Shown here in pieces: positions 37,056 through 49,408 of a DNA stretch of 64,000 nucleotides; within the stretch, counting starts at the first letter, position 1, and each line of letters starts with the position of its first letter. The translations under genes were made by a program, and so were the position numbers. Below the pieces are notes generated by a model. The model made no database searches, had not been told where the DNA came from, and was given only the letters and a program-made list of their open reading frames with translations. The DNA is from Synchiropus splendidus (Eukaryota > Chordata > Actinopteri > Syngnathiformes > Callionymidae): assembly GCF_027744825.2 (NCBI RefSeq), contig NC_071340.1:6264501-6328500 (forward strand), written 5' to 3'.

Positions 37056-37708
37056 TCATAAGCTTGCAACATGGCGTCCCGAAGGCTGTGAGATGAGCAA
37101 GAGGATGGAAACGAACGCTTGAGAACGACCCTACCCATGTGATAAGGTTCGTATTCATTATTGGTTTATATTTGCTTTGGTTTCGGCTCCGATTCCGTGT
37201 CGGTGAGGCGATCGTGGACGCGATTATTTTGTGTTTTCCCCCTCTCCGCTGGTCGCTGCAAGGGCTGCTGTTTTTACACGGCGTGCCAACAAAAAGGGTA
37301 GTTGGACTCTACCAGCCTTACCCAGAGGCATTCCTGGTTACACTCGTCGCTTCGAGTGAGAATCTGCTCCGCTTGCTGCGGTGCCACATTGGATGCTGTT
37401 TATTTACGCATGCATCTGTGATGAGCCAATTATTGCCAGGCTGGGCGAACTACCTTCGCAAAACGCACGGTTGTTCTCACTCAACAGTCGTCAGCAAAGC
37501 TCAACATCTTCATGATTTCGTTTTTTTCTTTTCAAACCGTTCAGCCGATTTCTATCACCCAACGTATTTCGTCCTTCAGATCGCATAACAGCTGTTGTAG
37601 TGCGCCACGGTGCGCTTTTTATCTGCTCGAGGAGTCGGCAATTATTTGGATGGGGATTTGCTCAGTGGTCGGATGCCACCGTCGAAACAAATATTATCGG
37701 TGTCCGCT
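37056..37708 (+). promoter_or_regulatory. hic2: Putative hic2 promoter and noncoding first exon
   Basis: The coding exon of hic2 begins with an acceptor at 47,619, so a leader exon must exist upstream. The best candidate is here. A CRE-like TAACGTCATA near 37,051 and a YY1-type GCAACATGGCG near 37,067 precede a CpG-rich stretch (37,180-37,260). A strong donor GGACCAT|GTAAGT follows at 37,709. No hic2 coding sequence is present. The assignment to hic2 is by position and strand only. Confidence 0.4.
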
Positions 37709-39822
37709 TGGACCATGTAAGTGCCGTCATAAACCGCTCTTGACAAGAAATGGGATGTCGCTATTTTGTTGTGCCTTAGTGCGTCCAGCCGACACAGGAG
37801 GTGGACTGCTGCTGCTGCTGTTACACATCCTGACATCCACCATCTTTGTGTCAACAGTATAGGTGTTGCACTACGATCCTCAACTACTGCCTTTATCAGC
37901 TGTTATTTGGTCAGGCACCTTGTAATCTCGTTAAAATGACGCTCAGGTGAGTTTGGCTTCTCAGGTGATCACTGTTGTTGAAGGGCCACGGAGGTAAAGT
38001 AGCACAAGAATGTCAGTGGCTTGTGGCTTCTCTTGACCCGTGGTTGTTCTGAATTTGGTCACACTTCCAGTGTTACTCTGTTGCGCACTAGTAAGTGGCG
38101 TTTCATTGATTCATTGCTGGAACTGTTCATGTGGATCAACTGATTACGTTGCAGTAGAGTACACACTATATTCTACCGTTCTACATTTCAATATGAATTT
38201 CAGCAGCATGTTTAAGTCGCTGTTGATGATTATTTCTGTTTACTCCCAGGCAGCCTGTGTCAGCATGGGCTTTGTGTGTCAACAAACAAAACTCTAAAAG
38301 CTAATTATTTTTCAACAATAGAGTCCCAATTGCATCACAAGGCTAAACGGGCGAGGCCTGTGAAGCTGGGCGTTCCGCTTGTGTGGCCTCAGGCATGCCT
38401 CACAATACACAGACTGGTGTTTGCTATTTATATATACTCAATATTTGCAGACGTCCTCCTCCAAGAAAACAAACTTCTATGTAATGAGTCACTGATGTTG
38501 TAAATACACGTGTGTCATTACGCTGATAACTGTGATGACACACTCTGGGATGTGACATTTATGCCGTCATGCAGTCAAGTGATCAGTATGACGCCTTTCA
38601 TTGATTAGTGTGAATAAAAAAGGCCTGAGGTTAATTTGAGGTCTGTGTTAGTTGGCCTCATGATCCTCATGAGCAGCTAGTTGGTCTTGCCTCACCCTGC
38701 CTGTCCCTTCCCCGTCCCTCATATTGACACACGCACACTCGCACAGAACCTTGTGTACATTGTGTTAATGGCTTACAGTGGCGTGTGTAGGCAGCACAAT
38801 GCAGTAAGAAGGTTACTTAGGTTATGTGTTCTGCTGACATGTTGGCCCAGGACTTAAAGCTTGTGCTTGGCTCGCTGGATGTGCGCAGATCGCGCTGTTC
38901 TGCACTGCCAGTTAGTTAAGTTTGTGGCCAAAGCGCCTCAGGGCACGCTTGTTGTTCTTAAAGAAGAAGAAACAGTCTGTGGAATGTTGTGCTGATAGCC
39001 AGAAGGTTATGCAGCGTTTAAAGGCCGAGGGAGGAGGAGGAGGGGCTCTGTAAAACCTTGGACCCTTACAAGCTCTTTACCCAACGTGCCCTCTGTCCTG
39101 AGAGCTAAAGCGTTAACCGGTTTGTGGGTGGAAGGGGGTTGATGTCATCAGCAAAGATCATTCTCTCAAGAACAGAGGACACAATCATGCCGATCACATG
39201 TTCAGTGCGGTGGCTGATTAGTTCACTGTAGCACTGAGAGATGCTAGCGGTGTTTCCAGAGAGCCCAGTCTTCAGGCTGATCTGTCTGATTTCTCCGGGG
39301 GCCAGTTTCGCCTCAATAACGCCACAAATGCAACACAATCACAGATGCAAACGGACTGTGGCCCGGGCCAGGCGGAGGTGCAGGGAGGGGGTGGGGGGTG
39401 CTGGCCTCATGCAAATTGGTGGCTAATTTTCACCCCTTCTCATTAGGCTGAAAGGGATTTTCAGGCTCTGCTGTTTGTCTGCCATATATTCTCTTATCTG
39501 TGTGCACAATGATACTTCAGGATCAGATCAGATCAGTGGTGGAATAATTGTGATCGTTTTTTCCTCATCTTCTCTGATTTGTGTCAGATATTCTGCTCTC
39601 ACATGTATTTGGATTCTTTCCGATTATTATTACTACTACTACTACTACTACTATTATCACTATTAAAGAGCTCCAAAATCATTTTAAAAACTCTTTGTTT
39701 ACGCTTGTTTTGCTGAATAATCTCCAAATTTGTGTATTTAGTATAATTTGCGAAATAATTTACTTAAAAGCAAATATTATTCCAACTCATAAAATATGAT
39801 AGTAAAATGTAAATTAGTGTTT

Positions 39823-40000
39823 GCATTATGTTTATTTCCCTTTGACTTAGTTACAGTAATACTGACACTACGAGTAATAATAATAATAATCAAAATAATA
39901 CAAATCTTAACATAAAAGTAATCCTTTAACAACATTAATATTAAAGTCAGATTGCCTCATGAAAAAGTGTCGCGGCAATGATAAAATATTGCTATTCAAG
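39823..40000 (-). repeat. Dispersed repeat, copy 2 (inverted relative to 35.4 kb)
   Basis: The partner of 35,391-35,572 in opposite orientation. It runs GCATTATGTTTATTTCCC to GCAATATTTTATCATTGCC on the complementary reading. No coding potential was seen; it is probably a nonautonomous element or LINE/SINE tail family. Confidence 0.85.
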
Positions 40001-40601
40001 CCATTAGTTTAGTTTATTGAATATATATATATACAGCAGCGGGTTGCGCTGCTGTTATGGTGAGAGTGAGAAGGGCGACCGAGGCAGAGACTGCAACTGC
40101 AAGGAGCTCCTCAACTGGTCATCATGAAATTTGTCAATTATATGATTTTGAATCAACAGAAATGTCACATCTGTTGATTAACATGAAAAAAACCAAACCA
40201 GCATGTGAAGGTGGAAGCTCTTATTCATCATTCATTCACTTATATGAGCTTGTGATGGCCTCCTAGCATTGGTGACTTATTTTGCATGTATTCACAGGAT
40301 CAGATCGCGGAAGAGTCTTTGGTAACTTTCAGTCAGAGTCATCCGTGCCACATGCTGCTGTTCTACATTGTGAACATTATCCCCAACTCTGCCGCTGAAA
40401 CGATGAATCAAACGGCTCAATGTCATGACGTCACTGCCCATGTATACGTGACGTGCAGCATCAGACCCTGTGATGCTGGCTGCACTACAGATATGTTTGC
40501 ACTCACGCAATTCCCAAATTTATATTTTTCCTGCAGTACCTTGTTTATTTTGAAGCCGGGAAAAGACTATCGTAGTGTGCTGTTTGCATGATTTCTGTTG
40601 C

Positions 40602-40628
40602 ATATATATATATATATATATATATATT
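40602..40628. repeat. (AT)n microsatellite
   Basis: A run of AT dinucleotides beside the SINE-like segment that follows. A shorter AT run lies near 40,021-40,033, and a TAC/ATT trinucleotide run at 39,625-39,660. Confidence 0.9.
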
Positions 40629-40639
40629 TTACAGTTTTT

Positions 40640-40790
40640 TACTTTTTTTTTTAACACTTAGTTGATGGGAGGTTATGACAGTCCAGCGCAATCCTACCTC
40701 AGAGTGGGCTTCACTCTTGCCACCAGCACGGCTCGGAACCCAGCCATCTCCTAAGTAGACCGAGCGGTGCCCTTTACCACATCAAGGACC
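40640..40790 (-). mobile_element. tRNA-derived SINE-like segment
   Basis: On the minus strand GGGCACCGCTCGGTCTACTT is followed by a box B-like GGGTTCCGAGCC and then a body ending in TTAACTAAG-type sequence. This resembles the tRNA-related head of a SINE. Box A is poor and target duplications were not established. Confidence 0.4.
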
Positions 40791-43078
40791 ATTTATGAAA
40801 AAGTGACTGATTTGCAGAAATATATTTCAGAAACAGAATGTGAGGATATGGACTTTAATTATGACAAAAATAATTGATCAATTGTGATTATTATCTCTTT
40901 GTTTATGCTCGTGTAATCCCAGCAGTGAGCTTGACCATTACAGTATGGTCAACAATAGAGCTTTCTCTAAAGTGTGATGGTTTAAATCAGAACAGTGTGT
41001 AATGAAATCCTTGGAACTTTCAACTGTTGCCATATACCTAATTACTTTAGTTAGAAGTCTGATGCATTACTGCTGCAATGTCAGCTTCAGATACCGACTC
41101 TCCTCCTGTGTGTGTGGAACAGTAACCTACATTCTAACGCTGTCACAGGTAAACCTGTATTTTCTCAGCTTTCTCATCTACTTCTTAAGAGCGTGTCCCT
41201 CTCTCTTTCCTTTCTGTGACACACTGGCACATCTGGGGTACGCGGCAGCCGCCGGCCCCCTTCTGTGATGTAATGGACAGGGCTCCTTTCATTCCGCTGC
41301 ACCCTGGGCAGGACTTGTTTGTCTGCAACACGGCTGAACTGCCCGACACAAAATGAGCCCTAATTGGAAGGCTTTGCTCGAACTGCAGCAGCGACACTGT
41401 AACTGCTGTTTGCCTGCTTCAGCCGTACCATGATGTTGCACTGGTGTTCAATTCCTTGCAGTTAGTTATTACCCGGGAATCAAACTGATGTGTGTGTTTG
41501 TCACCTATGCAAAAACGTAATACACCTTTGAAGCTTCATGGACGCTGAAGTAATTGATCTCATAAGAACAACAAGCGTTGAGTATCTGTGTTCTTGGTTT
41601 GCTCATGAATCTAAAACCTGCCTGTATGTACAGTATTAAAGGCGAACTAAATATTTCCACCAGCACTCGGGAATGTGTTGGTTTTCTGTAGAGCATTGTG
41701 GCCTGGTCACCTCACGTGCGAGAAAGAGAAAGTAAGCTCTTTTCTGCATTTATCTAACAAATAATTAAACATTCCTGATTTTAAAGGTGGACATGCAGGG
41801 GGGGGTGACGTTCCGCTTTTGCACAAATAACTGTCAACACATACAGATCTTATCTCATTGTACTCACTGAAGACGAATGTTGGGACCGTTGTAAGATGGA
41901 CGTGGTCACACGTGCAGTGAGCATGTGTGGTGACATGTTGCATGGCACATTTGGTGTGCTGACTTTATATTCCAAAATGTGTCGTTTCAGCACTTTCACA
42001 TGTCAAACTTCTTTGGCTGTCAGGTATGAGCCTTTGAAAAGCACTTTGAAGCATCTAGATCCTCTTGCTTGTGAATCCTACGGCTTGTCTGTAGTAGCTT
42101 TGTTGACAGACAATTTCTTATTCTGAACATAGACCTAGCTTGATGTTTCTGGTAGTATTTTACAAGTTACATTTAGCAACCAAATGACTTGAGGAGCCAG
42201 AAACATTCACTAGATCACATCAGCTATTAAATGTTGTTTAAGTCTGGCTTTCTTAATGATGGCCTGAATTAGAGGCAGAAGATGTTGATGTTCTTCAATC
42301 GACAATGGCTTTTAACTCAGAATGTGCACACTTTTCGCTGCATTGCCTACTGCACACCCTGTGAATGGGCTTTTTTTAATGAGCTGTGGGATTAAGGATG
42401 CTACTCTGTAACAGTCAGAGATACTAGATTTCTTTGCCCTTCATGGGTAGAGCTCTTAACAAGAGCTGTTTCCTCGTTTGCATGTGAAAGTCTCATTTAC
42501 AGCTGCATGAGAGGACCAAAGGAGCCTCCCGTGTTGCTCAGGCGGTTTTCCCTTTGATCAAAAAGTACTTTTAGTTGTCGAGCAATGGCTGTGTGTTGTC
42601 TCTCTGCGCACTGCTGCTCGTCACTTCTGTGGGTACAGAGGTAAGGGATACTGGTTTGATAATATCTAGATCAATATTTACTCAATGTAGGCTGTTTTTT
42701 CTTCAGACAGCTTGATGTGGTTTCTGCCGTTGCAGCCGGGAATACACAGGTGTACAGGCACACTGTCTATTGAGGGTGTTGGTGGAGGGCACAGCTGCCG
42801 TGTCTTTAATCTCCTTATTGTGTAGTGAGCCAACCTTTCACTCAGGAGAGGACTAAAACTCGGATAATTGCTGGACCCGCGAGTCCAGTATGGATCAGCT
42901 TCTACCCATGCAGCACTGTCAGCCATGTTGGAACGGCTCAGAGGTGGTTGCTCGGTGTTTGTATTTCAAACTGGCTTTGTACCATCCCCCTAACCCTTCC
43001 CCCACTCCCTCTGCCCACCAGCACTCTCTCTGGGTGTGTGTTCTGAGTGCATGTGTTTAAGTGCACTGTCTATATGCG

Positions 43079-43107
43079 AGTGTGTGTGTGTGTGTGTGTG
43101 TGTGTGT
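43079..43107. repeat. (TG)n microsatellite
   Basis: An uninterrupted TG run of about 14 units in the putative hic2 intron. Confidence 0.95.
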
Positions 43108-43999
43108 CCATGTTGCAAGGTCTTTTTTCCTTGTGTACAATGATCATCTCTTCTCTCATTGTCATCCTCACCTGCACACGCATTCGTCCTTTCCTCAGTC
43201 GTTACTGTTTGCAGCTGGGTTGAATATCGTGGTGATGCAGTGGAATACATATTTGGGTTGTTAGCCCGTGACCCTGCGTGGTAGAAGGGTGTGTTTTGTT
43301 ATTGCGCCACAGGACTTTGCCTCACCTCTGCCCTCACTCTAGACTCTCCTACCTTCCATTCTGGAAATTACACCACATCCCCCTGCTCCTGCTAACCTTG
43401 AGTGTGTTAACAAAAGTTAACCATCACGCTGTTAATGGTTGATCTGTGCCGGGCATAGGTCCTGGTTTATCCCAAACCTCAGTGTTAAGATGATGCAGCC
43501 TACATTCAGGGTGACAGACAGGCTTTTATATCTTAAAAAATGTGTTTCCTCATTGCATATAATAAACTACTCTTGTATTCATGTGGTTCTGAACAACTAC
43601 AGTTGTGGGCAAAAACTCTAATGCAGTGTATTATATTGACCGTTCGGGACCCCTGTCACTCACTCACTCTCATCTGGTTAAGCTGTACGCTGAGGTCCGA
43701 CTTGCAAGTTAACAAGACTGGGTTGGTGGGATTTGCAACTCCAGGACTTGAGACTTGTCTGCTGCTTGCCTGGCGATCCCATGCTCTCATCTCATGAATT
43801 CATAGATGAGAAACAAACAAGAGGTGTGAGGTAGGATGATTTTGCTTCTCAGTGAGGTGTTTACAAAGATGTAGTCGTTCTGTTCATGCGACCTTTTGAC
43901 TTAACCAACTGAAAGGCAAGTCACATTTGCATTCCAACAAAATTGAATTGTTGTTTCCCAAAACACCAAGTCTACTAAGGTAAATCTTGCAAAAGAGGA

Positions 44000-44044
44000 G
44001 TTCAAACTTCATTTAGTGCTTTATGAACTAAATGAAGTATGAAC
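44000..44044. repeat. Short near-perfect hairpin
   Basis: GTTCA, one mismatch, then ACTTCATTTAGT pairs with ACTAAATGAAGT, the mismatch and TGAAC. Seventeen base pairs enclose a nine-base loop (GCTTTATGA). At 45 nt it is too short for a typical microRNA precursor. Confidence 0.8.
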
Positions 44045-44365
44045 TACTGATGGACAGAGTTCCTGAAATGATCTTGGTGCTACTTTGTGTTGTTCATAGC
44101 AGGCTTGCAGGGTTTCTGTTGTCATGCATCAGGTGGAGTAGGGACGTCATTGGGCCAAGCTGAGACACATATATTGTTTCAGATTAGATTAGAGAATGCT
44201 ACCGGCACAATGTTTAGTGCAACTCCTACTTGCAATCTTAGGAAGCATCGTAGGAAGTACTTTACTAAGAGGACTTTTATAACTGCTTAAAACAAAGATT
44301 GGCGTTTCAACATTGTGAACCTTGCTACTCGGGGTTATCAGCTCTTTAGAAGCAGAGAGGCCCCC

Positions 44366-44455
44366 CAACACTGGGATTTTGATTCCTCTCCACCTTAACA
44401 ACTCTGCTTGTTAAGGTGGGACTTAAAAGGATATTGGGAGACACCCCCAATGTTG
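44366..44455. repeat. Long imperfect hairpin (about 90 nt)
   Basis: Outer arms CCAACACTGGG and CCCAATGTTGG pair at 10 of 11 positions. Inner arms CCACCTTAACA and TGTTAAGGTGG pair perfectly around ACTCTGCT, with a partly paired stretch between. It could be a fold-back element or a microRNA-like precursor. Confidence 0.65.
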
Positions 44456-45557
44456 GAAGAAATACTGGGGAGAACCCTGCGATTGGACACCCAGCTGGCA
44501 ATTCATGAAACAATGCCCTGTCCTGCAACTACATTTTTACCTGCACATCAACCTATTTTGTTTTTTATCAGATTTTATTTTTTACTACTTGTAATTGCAG
44601 TTCTAATTTTTGTTTTATGGCTACAGGCAGTAGAAGTCATCATACAGGTTGGTTGCAAATCACTCTTCAGAAATGGACACCTTAATTCTATTGCGGCTGC
44701 AGTATTCCAGTGAATTGGACAAGTTGTGTTAATTCTTCTGGGCATTGAGCTCCGGCACACGGATATTTTATCCTGAGTGAATCTGTTAAGTCTGAGTAAA
44801 CATCCCTGTTCAAGCCTTTGCTCATCAGCAGGATCCGGATAGAAGCAAGAGACTAACCAGCAGGGTTCCTTTGTGTTTCTTTAAAAATGAGGTTGCCGCT
44901 CGTATCATTAAGTCTGCTTTTGAAAAGGTTAACACTGCAGGCAAGGTAAGCTGATCCTGTTCTTGTGCTTGAAGGGCAACATCCACCCTAGTCTCTTGTC
45001 CAAGCCCAGAGCTGCCTTTGGTTGGTATGTAGGGCCATATTTGGTCAGAGCATGTCTTGTTTTCTCAAGGCTCAATAATTCATTATGGCTGTGCTGACCA
45101 GCTATCTTGCCATCTCTTACCCTCCCTGCCAGGTCCGGCCAGCACATGCAGATCTCTGCTTTTAAATGCCTGTATCAACTTGCCACCTATGTAACATTAT
45201 CCCCCGGAGTCGCTCGCTCTGCAAACTAGCTACATCTTTTTAAGTCATTGCTATTCTTGTGGGGTCATTTCCTAATGCTTCCTGCACAACTGTGATGGAA
45301 GATGCAGCCGTGTGAGGCAGGGAGTGTTATGTGCGCCACACAGATGGAGCTGTGATGATGTTGCAGATCTATCTGTCCCCTGTGATATTAGGCCTGTTTT
45401 CTTCGGCAGCACTGTTGGAAAGGGAGCTTGGCCTACACGTGTCCCACCCTGGCTGCATATAGATCAGCCGTAATCCATTAGCAACTCCCTGGAATCCAGC
45501 CGGCACTGCACAGCACCGGAGGGGCCAAGGGGAGAGGGTAGCTGTGTGGGTGATTGT

Positions 45558-45587
45558 GGTGGTGGTGGTGGTGGTGGTGGTGGTGGT
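45558..45587. repeat. (GGT)n microsatellite
   Basis: About ten GGT units followed by a G run, in the putative hic2 intron. Confidence 0.95.
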
Positions 45588-47689
45588 GTGGGGGGGACAC
45601 AACCAAGGATGAGAGGAGGAGGGGGTGGGGTGAGGTCTTTTTTTTTCTCTCCTGGACTGGCTTCTCTACTCGGAGCCCAGCCCCCTTTTATGTTGGTCTG
45701 CTAGAAAAGCCTCTTGAATCCCCCCATAAAGCCTACAGAGGTGTGTGTGTGTGTGTGGATGTTAAGAGAGAGTCTTGACTGATATATGGCTTCCTGGCTG
45801 GCATCATACTAGAGGCCTTTCTTTCTCCAGCAGGCTCCGTCTCCATTTGCCGCCTGCAGGGTTGAGCGCCGCACACCTCTTTAGCACATTGTACGATTAA
45901 CCACAACTCTCCGCTGTGCATCTCTGTGTAGCTCATTACGATTCACGTCCGGGAGCATGAACTCTCCATGGTTATTGAGAGAATGGTAAAGGTTGGTTGG
46001 CAGGATCAAGCGAAGGGAGTAACTGCTGAGGGGGGGGTGGGAGAGTGTCTAAGCAGCAGAGGCAAGCCCAGACCTGGGCCTTTTTCGGGTGTTCACATCA
46101 CTCCAGCTGATTTTATCTACCAAACTGCAAAGCTGTTCCTATGCAGCCACTCCTCTTCATTTGTAGAATAATACTGACATGCTGAAGGCAAGGCATTGCA
46201 TAGTTTGACAATATCAATTTAATGAGAGATTTATAAAAACAAATACATTAGAGTGCTTGTACAAGAATGTTGTGCGTTTTGTGGAACAGTGGCATGAGCT
46301 GTCTTTACAGTAGTCTGACTACACTTTTAATTTGACTCTGTATTGTGTTAATCCTGCTCTGGGTTGACGGGCCTCTCATTCAGATGTAAGATTAGCATTA
46401 CTATATAATCTGCTATTGTGCAGCCCTGCCAGTTCAGGGGCATGAAGATGTGTATCCAGACGTGGAATAGTGTTGACCTGCATGAGCGTGTAGTTGTGAA
46501 TGGGTTTCTACCGCCCTACTTCTAAATGAGGGCGTCAAGGAAGGATCGGGTGGTGCTGAGCCACACCCTCCTGCCCCCCTCTTCGTCTGCCCTCTCCTCT
46601 GTGTAGCTTTACCTGCTCAGGTGTCATCTAATCCATCCCCCCGGCCCTCCAGTGCCACAGACCCCCACCTGCAGACAATGGGGCATGGCTGACATTACAA
46701 TGACCTAATGAGGAGTAGTACAAGTTTCCAAGCAGGGCACCAAGTGAAACTAAAGTTGCTGTGCAGAGATAGACTAGCTGAGAGGAGGCACCTTAGAAAT
46801 GTAGTTACCTTACCCTTTCCTGCTCTCCACCCCTCCTGTCTTTTGTGCCAGAACAGTCGCAATGTGACCAACCAGAACATGATCCATGTGGGGTTGCAGG
46901 TCATTATTCAAACGGAAGATGAGAGGGTGGGAGAGGTTCTTGTTTCCAGGCTGCCATGTGATAATGTGGCACCTCGCGCTAACAGTCAGCAAATTACAAT
47001 GTTTCACCTCCTTGTTACTAAAAATGTTAGCATACAAGTGTATGAAATATAGAAATTACTTGATATTGATTGGTTTTTAAGTTTATTAGTGTATTGACGC
47101 AGAGCTACTGTGACCTTCATCACTCACCTGATGATGGATCATATACTTGTATTTGAGTGACATGGAAATGTGTTTTGGCTACTTCAGTCAGGTCACTTGA
47201 CATGGCAAAACTGCGTACTATATTGCTGTCGCATCACTAACTTGAAAATAACCGGGTTATATTGACCTCCGGTTCTGCTTGTAGAGCATGTTTTTGGTCA
47301 CTTCACATACAAAAGCTTCATAAGTCACAAGGGTTTAGATCTCAACTCACTAAATCATTATTAATCAATGTGATGAATACATGACTTTAAAGAAAATTGT
47401 AGGATCCATTCAGTTTTATCATTTTTGTCTTGTGTGTCAGGGTAAATACTGTCACAGAGTGAACTGTTAGCTCAGTAAGCGAATGCTTAGGGCTTTGTTC
47501 CATTTCAACTCCAGGTGTCAGTGATTTATTTCCAGGTTCAAACTGGCTCTTCAGAATGTGGTTTAAATTCAAATGTCTTGGAACCTAATGTGTTGTATCT
47601 GAATGTTTTTCTGTTCCAGCTTTAGGTGGCGTTCGTGTAGGAAGAGAGAGAGAGAGTGTGTGTGACGGAAGGACAGACGGAAAGTGGAA

Positions 47690-49408
47690 ATGGAACTGCC
47701 AAATCATGCCAAACAACTGCTGCTCCAGCTCAACCAGCAGAGAGCCAAGGGCTTTCTGTGTGATGTCATCATCGTGGTGGAAAACGCCCTTTTCCGTGCC
47801 CACAAAAACATTCTGGCCGCAAGCAGCATCTACTTCAAGTCTTTGGTCCTTCATGATAATCTCATCAACCTGGACACGGAGATGGTGAACCCCTCTGTGT
47901 TCCGGCAAGTTCTGGACTTCATCTACACTGGAAAGCTTTTGTCCACGTCAGACCAGAGCAGTGAGCAGAACTTTAGTGCCCTTTTGACCGCAGCCAGCTA
48001 CCTCCAGCTTCACGACCTCGCTGCTCTGTGCAGAAAGAAGCTCAAGCGCAATGGTGGGAAACCCCTGCCAGGCAAACCTGCCACTCCAAGCCCCCTTAGC
48101 CGCTTACGCCTCAGCAACCAGCGACTTTCCTCGTCCACTCCTGCTGGCCCAAATAACCACTACCCTCACACTCCTTCTGAAGCTGACCAGACACAGCCGG
48201 ACGAAGGCCTTCGGGACAAGCTCTCAGATGATGAAATGTTTGTCGGCAGCTCTGCAAAGAATGTGGGCAATGGCAGCAGCAACGGTAACCTCAGCAGTGG
48301 AGGAAGTGCAGGCGAGCCAGATCTTGGATTAGACCTGACAAAGAAAAGTCCTCCCTCTGCCGGCATTGATGCTCACAGCCCTCACAGCAACTCCCAAGAA
48401 TCCCCTCAATCTGCCTCAGTATCCACAACCAACAGTGCCTCTCTGGACGACTCCTCGACCACATTAACAGGTGCAGATCTTTGTGGCTCAGATCCCCTTG
48501 AACTGAACTCTTCTAAAGCTGAGGAAGCCCAGTCAGATGGCCCGCCGCCTCAGAAAAAAACCCGACAGTGTGCACGGAAGAATGAGTGGCCGAAGAAGGA
48601 AGCATCTGGCCTGAAGTCTGAAGACCATGATCGGCCTCTTGTCAATGGGGTTATAGTGGGCCCTAAAGATGGCCGTGGCGTCGGAGGGGGCAGTGGCAAC
48701 TTTGCATCTGAGCATTGTAAAGATGAGGAAGAGGCAGCAGAGAATGGCCAGGACCACAGTGAGGAGAGTGGACAGAGCGATGGAGAAACTGCCGGGGGCG
48801 GTGGAGTCACCGGAGCTGGTCGCCGCAACGCTAACTACGTGTACCGCCAGGAAGGTTTTGAACCCGCTTTTGGAGACAACCTCTATGTGTGCATTCCCTG
48901 TGGCAAAGGGTTCCCCAGTTCAGAGCAGCTCAACGCTCACGTCGAAACACACACAGAGGATGAGCTCTTCATCAAAGAGGAGGGAACGTATGTGAAAGAG
49001 GAAGATGAGGAAGAGGCAGAAGACCTCTCTGCGCCCGTAGGTCCTTCTAACTTTGGCTCTGAAGCGCGCCCATTCAAGTGCACAGTCTGCAGTAAGAGCT
49101 ACAAAGACCCAGCAACGCTCAGGCAGCATGAAAAGAGCCACTGGCTCACCAGGCCTTTCCCCTGCAACATCTGTGGCAAAATGTTCACCCAGCGTGGCAC
49201 CATGACACGCCACATGCGAAGCCACCTTGGCCTCAAGCCCTTTGCATGTGAGGAGTGCGGTATGCGCTTTACACGCCAGTATCGCCTGACGGAGCACATG
49301 CGTGTTCACTCTGGAGAAAAGCCCTATGAATGCCAGCTATGTGGGGGGAAGTTCACCCAACAGCGCAACCTCATCAGTCACCTGAGAATGCACACCTCAC
49401 CCTCTTAA
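47690..49408 (+). CDS. hic2: Hypermethylated in cancer 2 (BTB/POZ zinc-finger transcriptional repressor)
   Basis: HIC2 is a sequence-specific nuclear repressor. The whole 572-residue frame is in one exon after an acceptor at 47,619 (TTCCAG). The BTB/POZ domain covers about residues 1-120 (LCDVIIVVENALFRAHKNIL, FYTGKLL-type end). A low-complexity linker contains GLDLTKKSPP near residue 213, the CtBP-binding motif of HIC proteins (usually GLDLSKK). The first C2H2 finger (YVCIPCGKGFPSSEQLNAHV) is near residue 400. An acidic stretch follows, then four clustered fingers from ~462 and the ending HLRMHTSPS, identical to human HIC2 as I recall it. The ATG at 47,690 (MELPNHAKQLL) matches the conserved BTB start; human has a longer upstream start that I do not see here. 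Confidence 0.97.
   Translation: MELPNHAKQLLLQLNQQRAKGFLCDVIIVVENALFRAHKNILAASSIYFKSLVLHDNLINLDTEMVNPSVFRQVLDFIYTGKLLSTSDQSSEQNFSALLTAASYLQLHDLAALCRKKLKRNGGKPLPGKPATPSPLSRLRLSNQRLSSSTPAGPNNHYPHTPSEADQTQPDEGLRDKLSDDEMFVGSSAKNVGNGSSNGNLSSGGSAGEPDLGLDLTKKSPPSAGIDAHSPHSNSQESPQSASVSTTNSASLDDSSTTLTGADLCGSDPLELNSSKAEEAQSDGPPPQKKTRQCARKNEWPKKEASGLKSEDHDRPLVNGVIVGPKDGRGVGGGSGNFASEHCKDEEEAAENGQDHSEESGQSDGETAGGGGVTGAGRRNANYVYRQEGFEPAFGDNLYVCIPCGKGFPSSEQLNAHVETHTEDELFIKEEGTYVKEEDEEEAEDLSAPVGPSNFGSEARPFKCTVCSKSYKDPATLRQHEKSHWLTRPFPCNICGKMFTQRGTMTRHMRSHLGLKPFACEECGMRFTRQYRLTEHMRVHSGEKPYECQLCGGKFTQQRNLISHLRMHTSPS

Larger units (their letters stand above)
37709..47619 (+). other. Putative large hic2 intron
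   Basis: About 9.9 kb with no recognisable coding exon. It has a repeat copy (39,823-40,000), a tRNA-derived SINE-like segment (40,640-40,790), microsatellites and two long hairpins (44,000-44,044 and 44,366-44,455). Several GC-balanced, repeat-free blocks (39,110-39,420; 41,190-41,420; 45,300-45,530; 46,380-46,690) contain TAAT-type motifs. They are the places I would first test for conserved noncoding elements. An extra donor (GCAAG|GTAAGC) at about 44,946 could mark an alternative leader exon. Confidence 0.4.

Noticed and set aside
48533..49309. Minus-strand open frames opposite hic2
   Set aside because: Shadows of the GC-rich zinc-finger coding exon.
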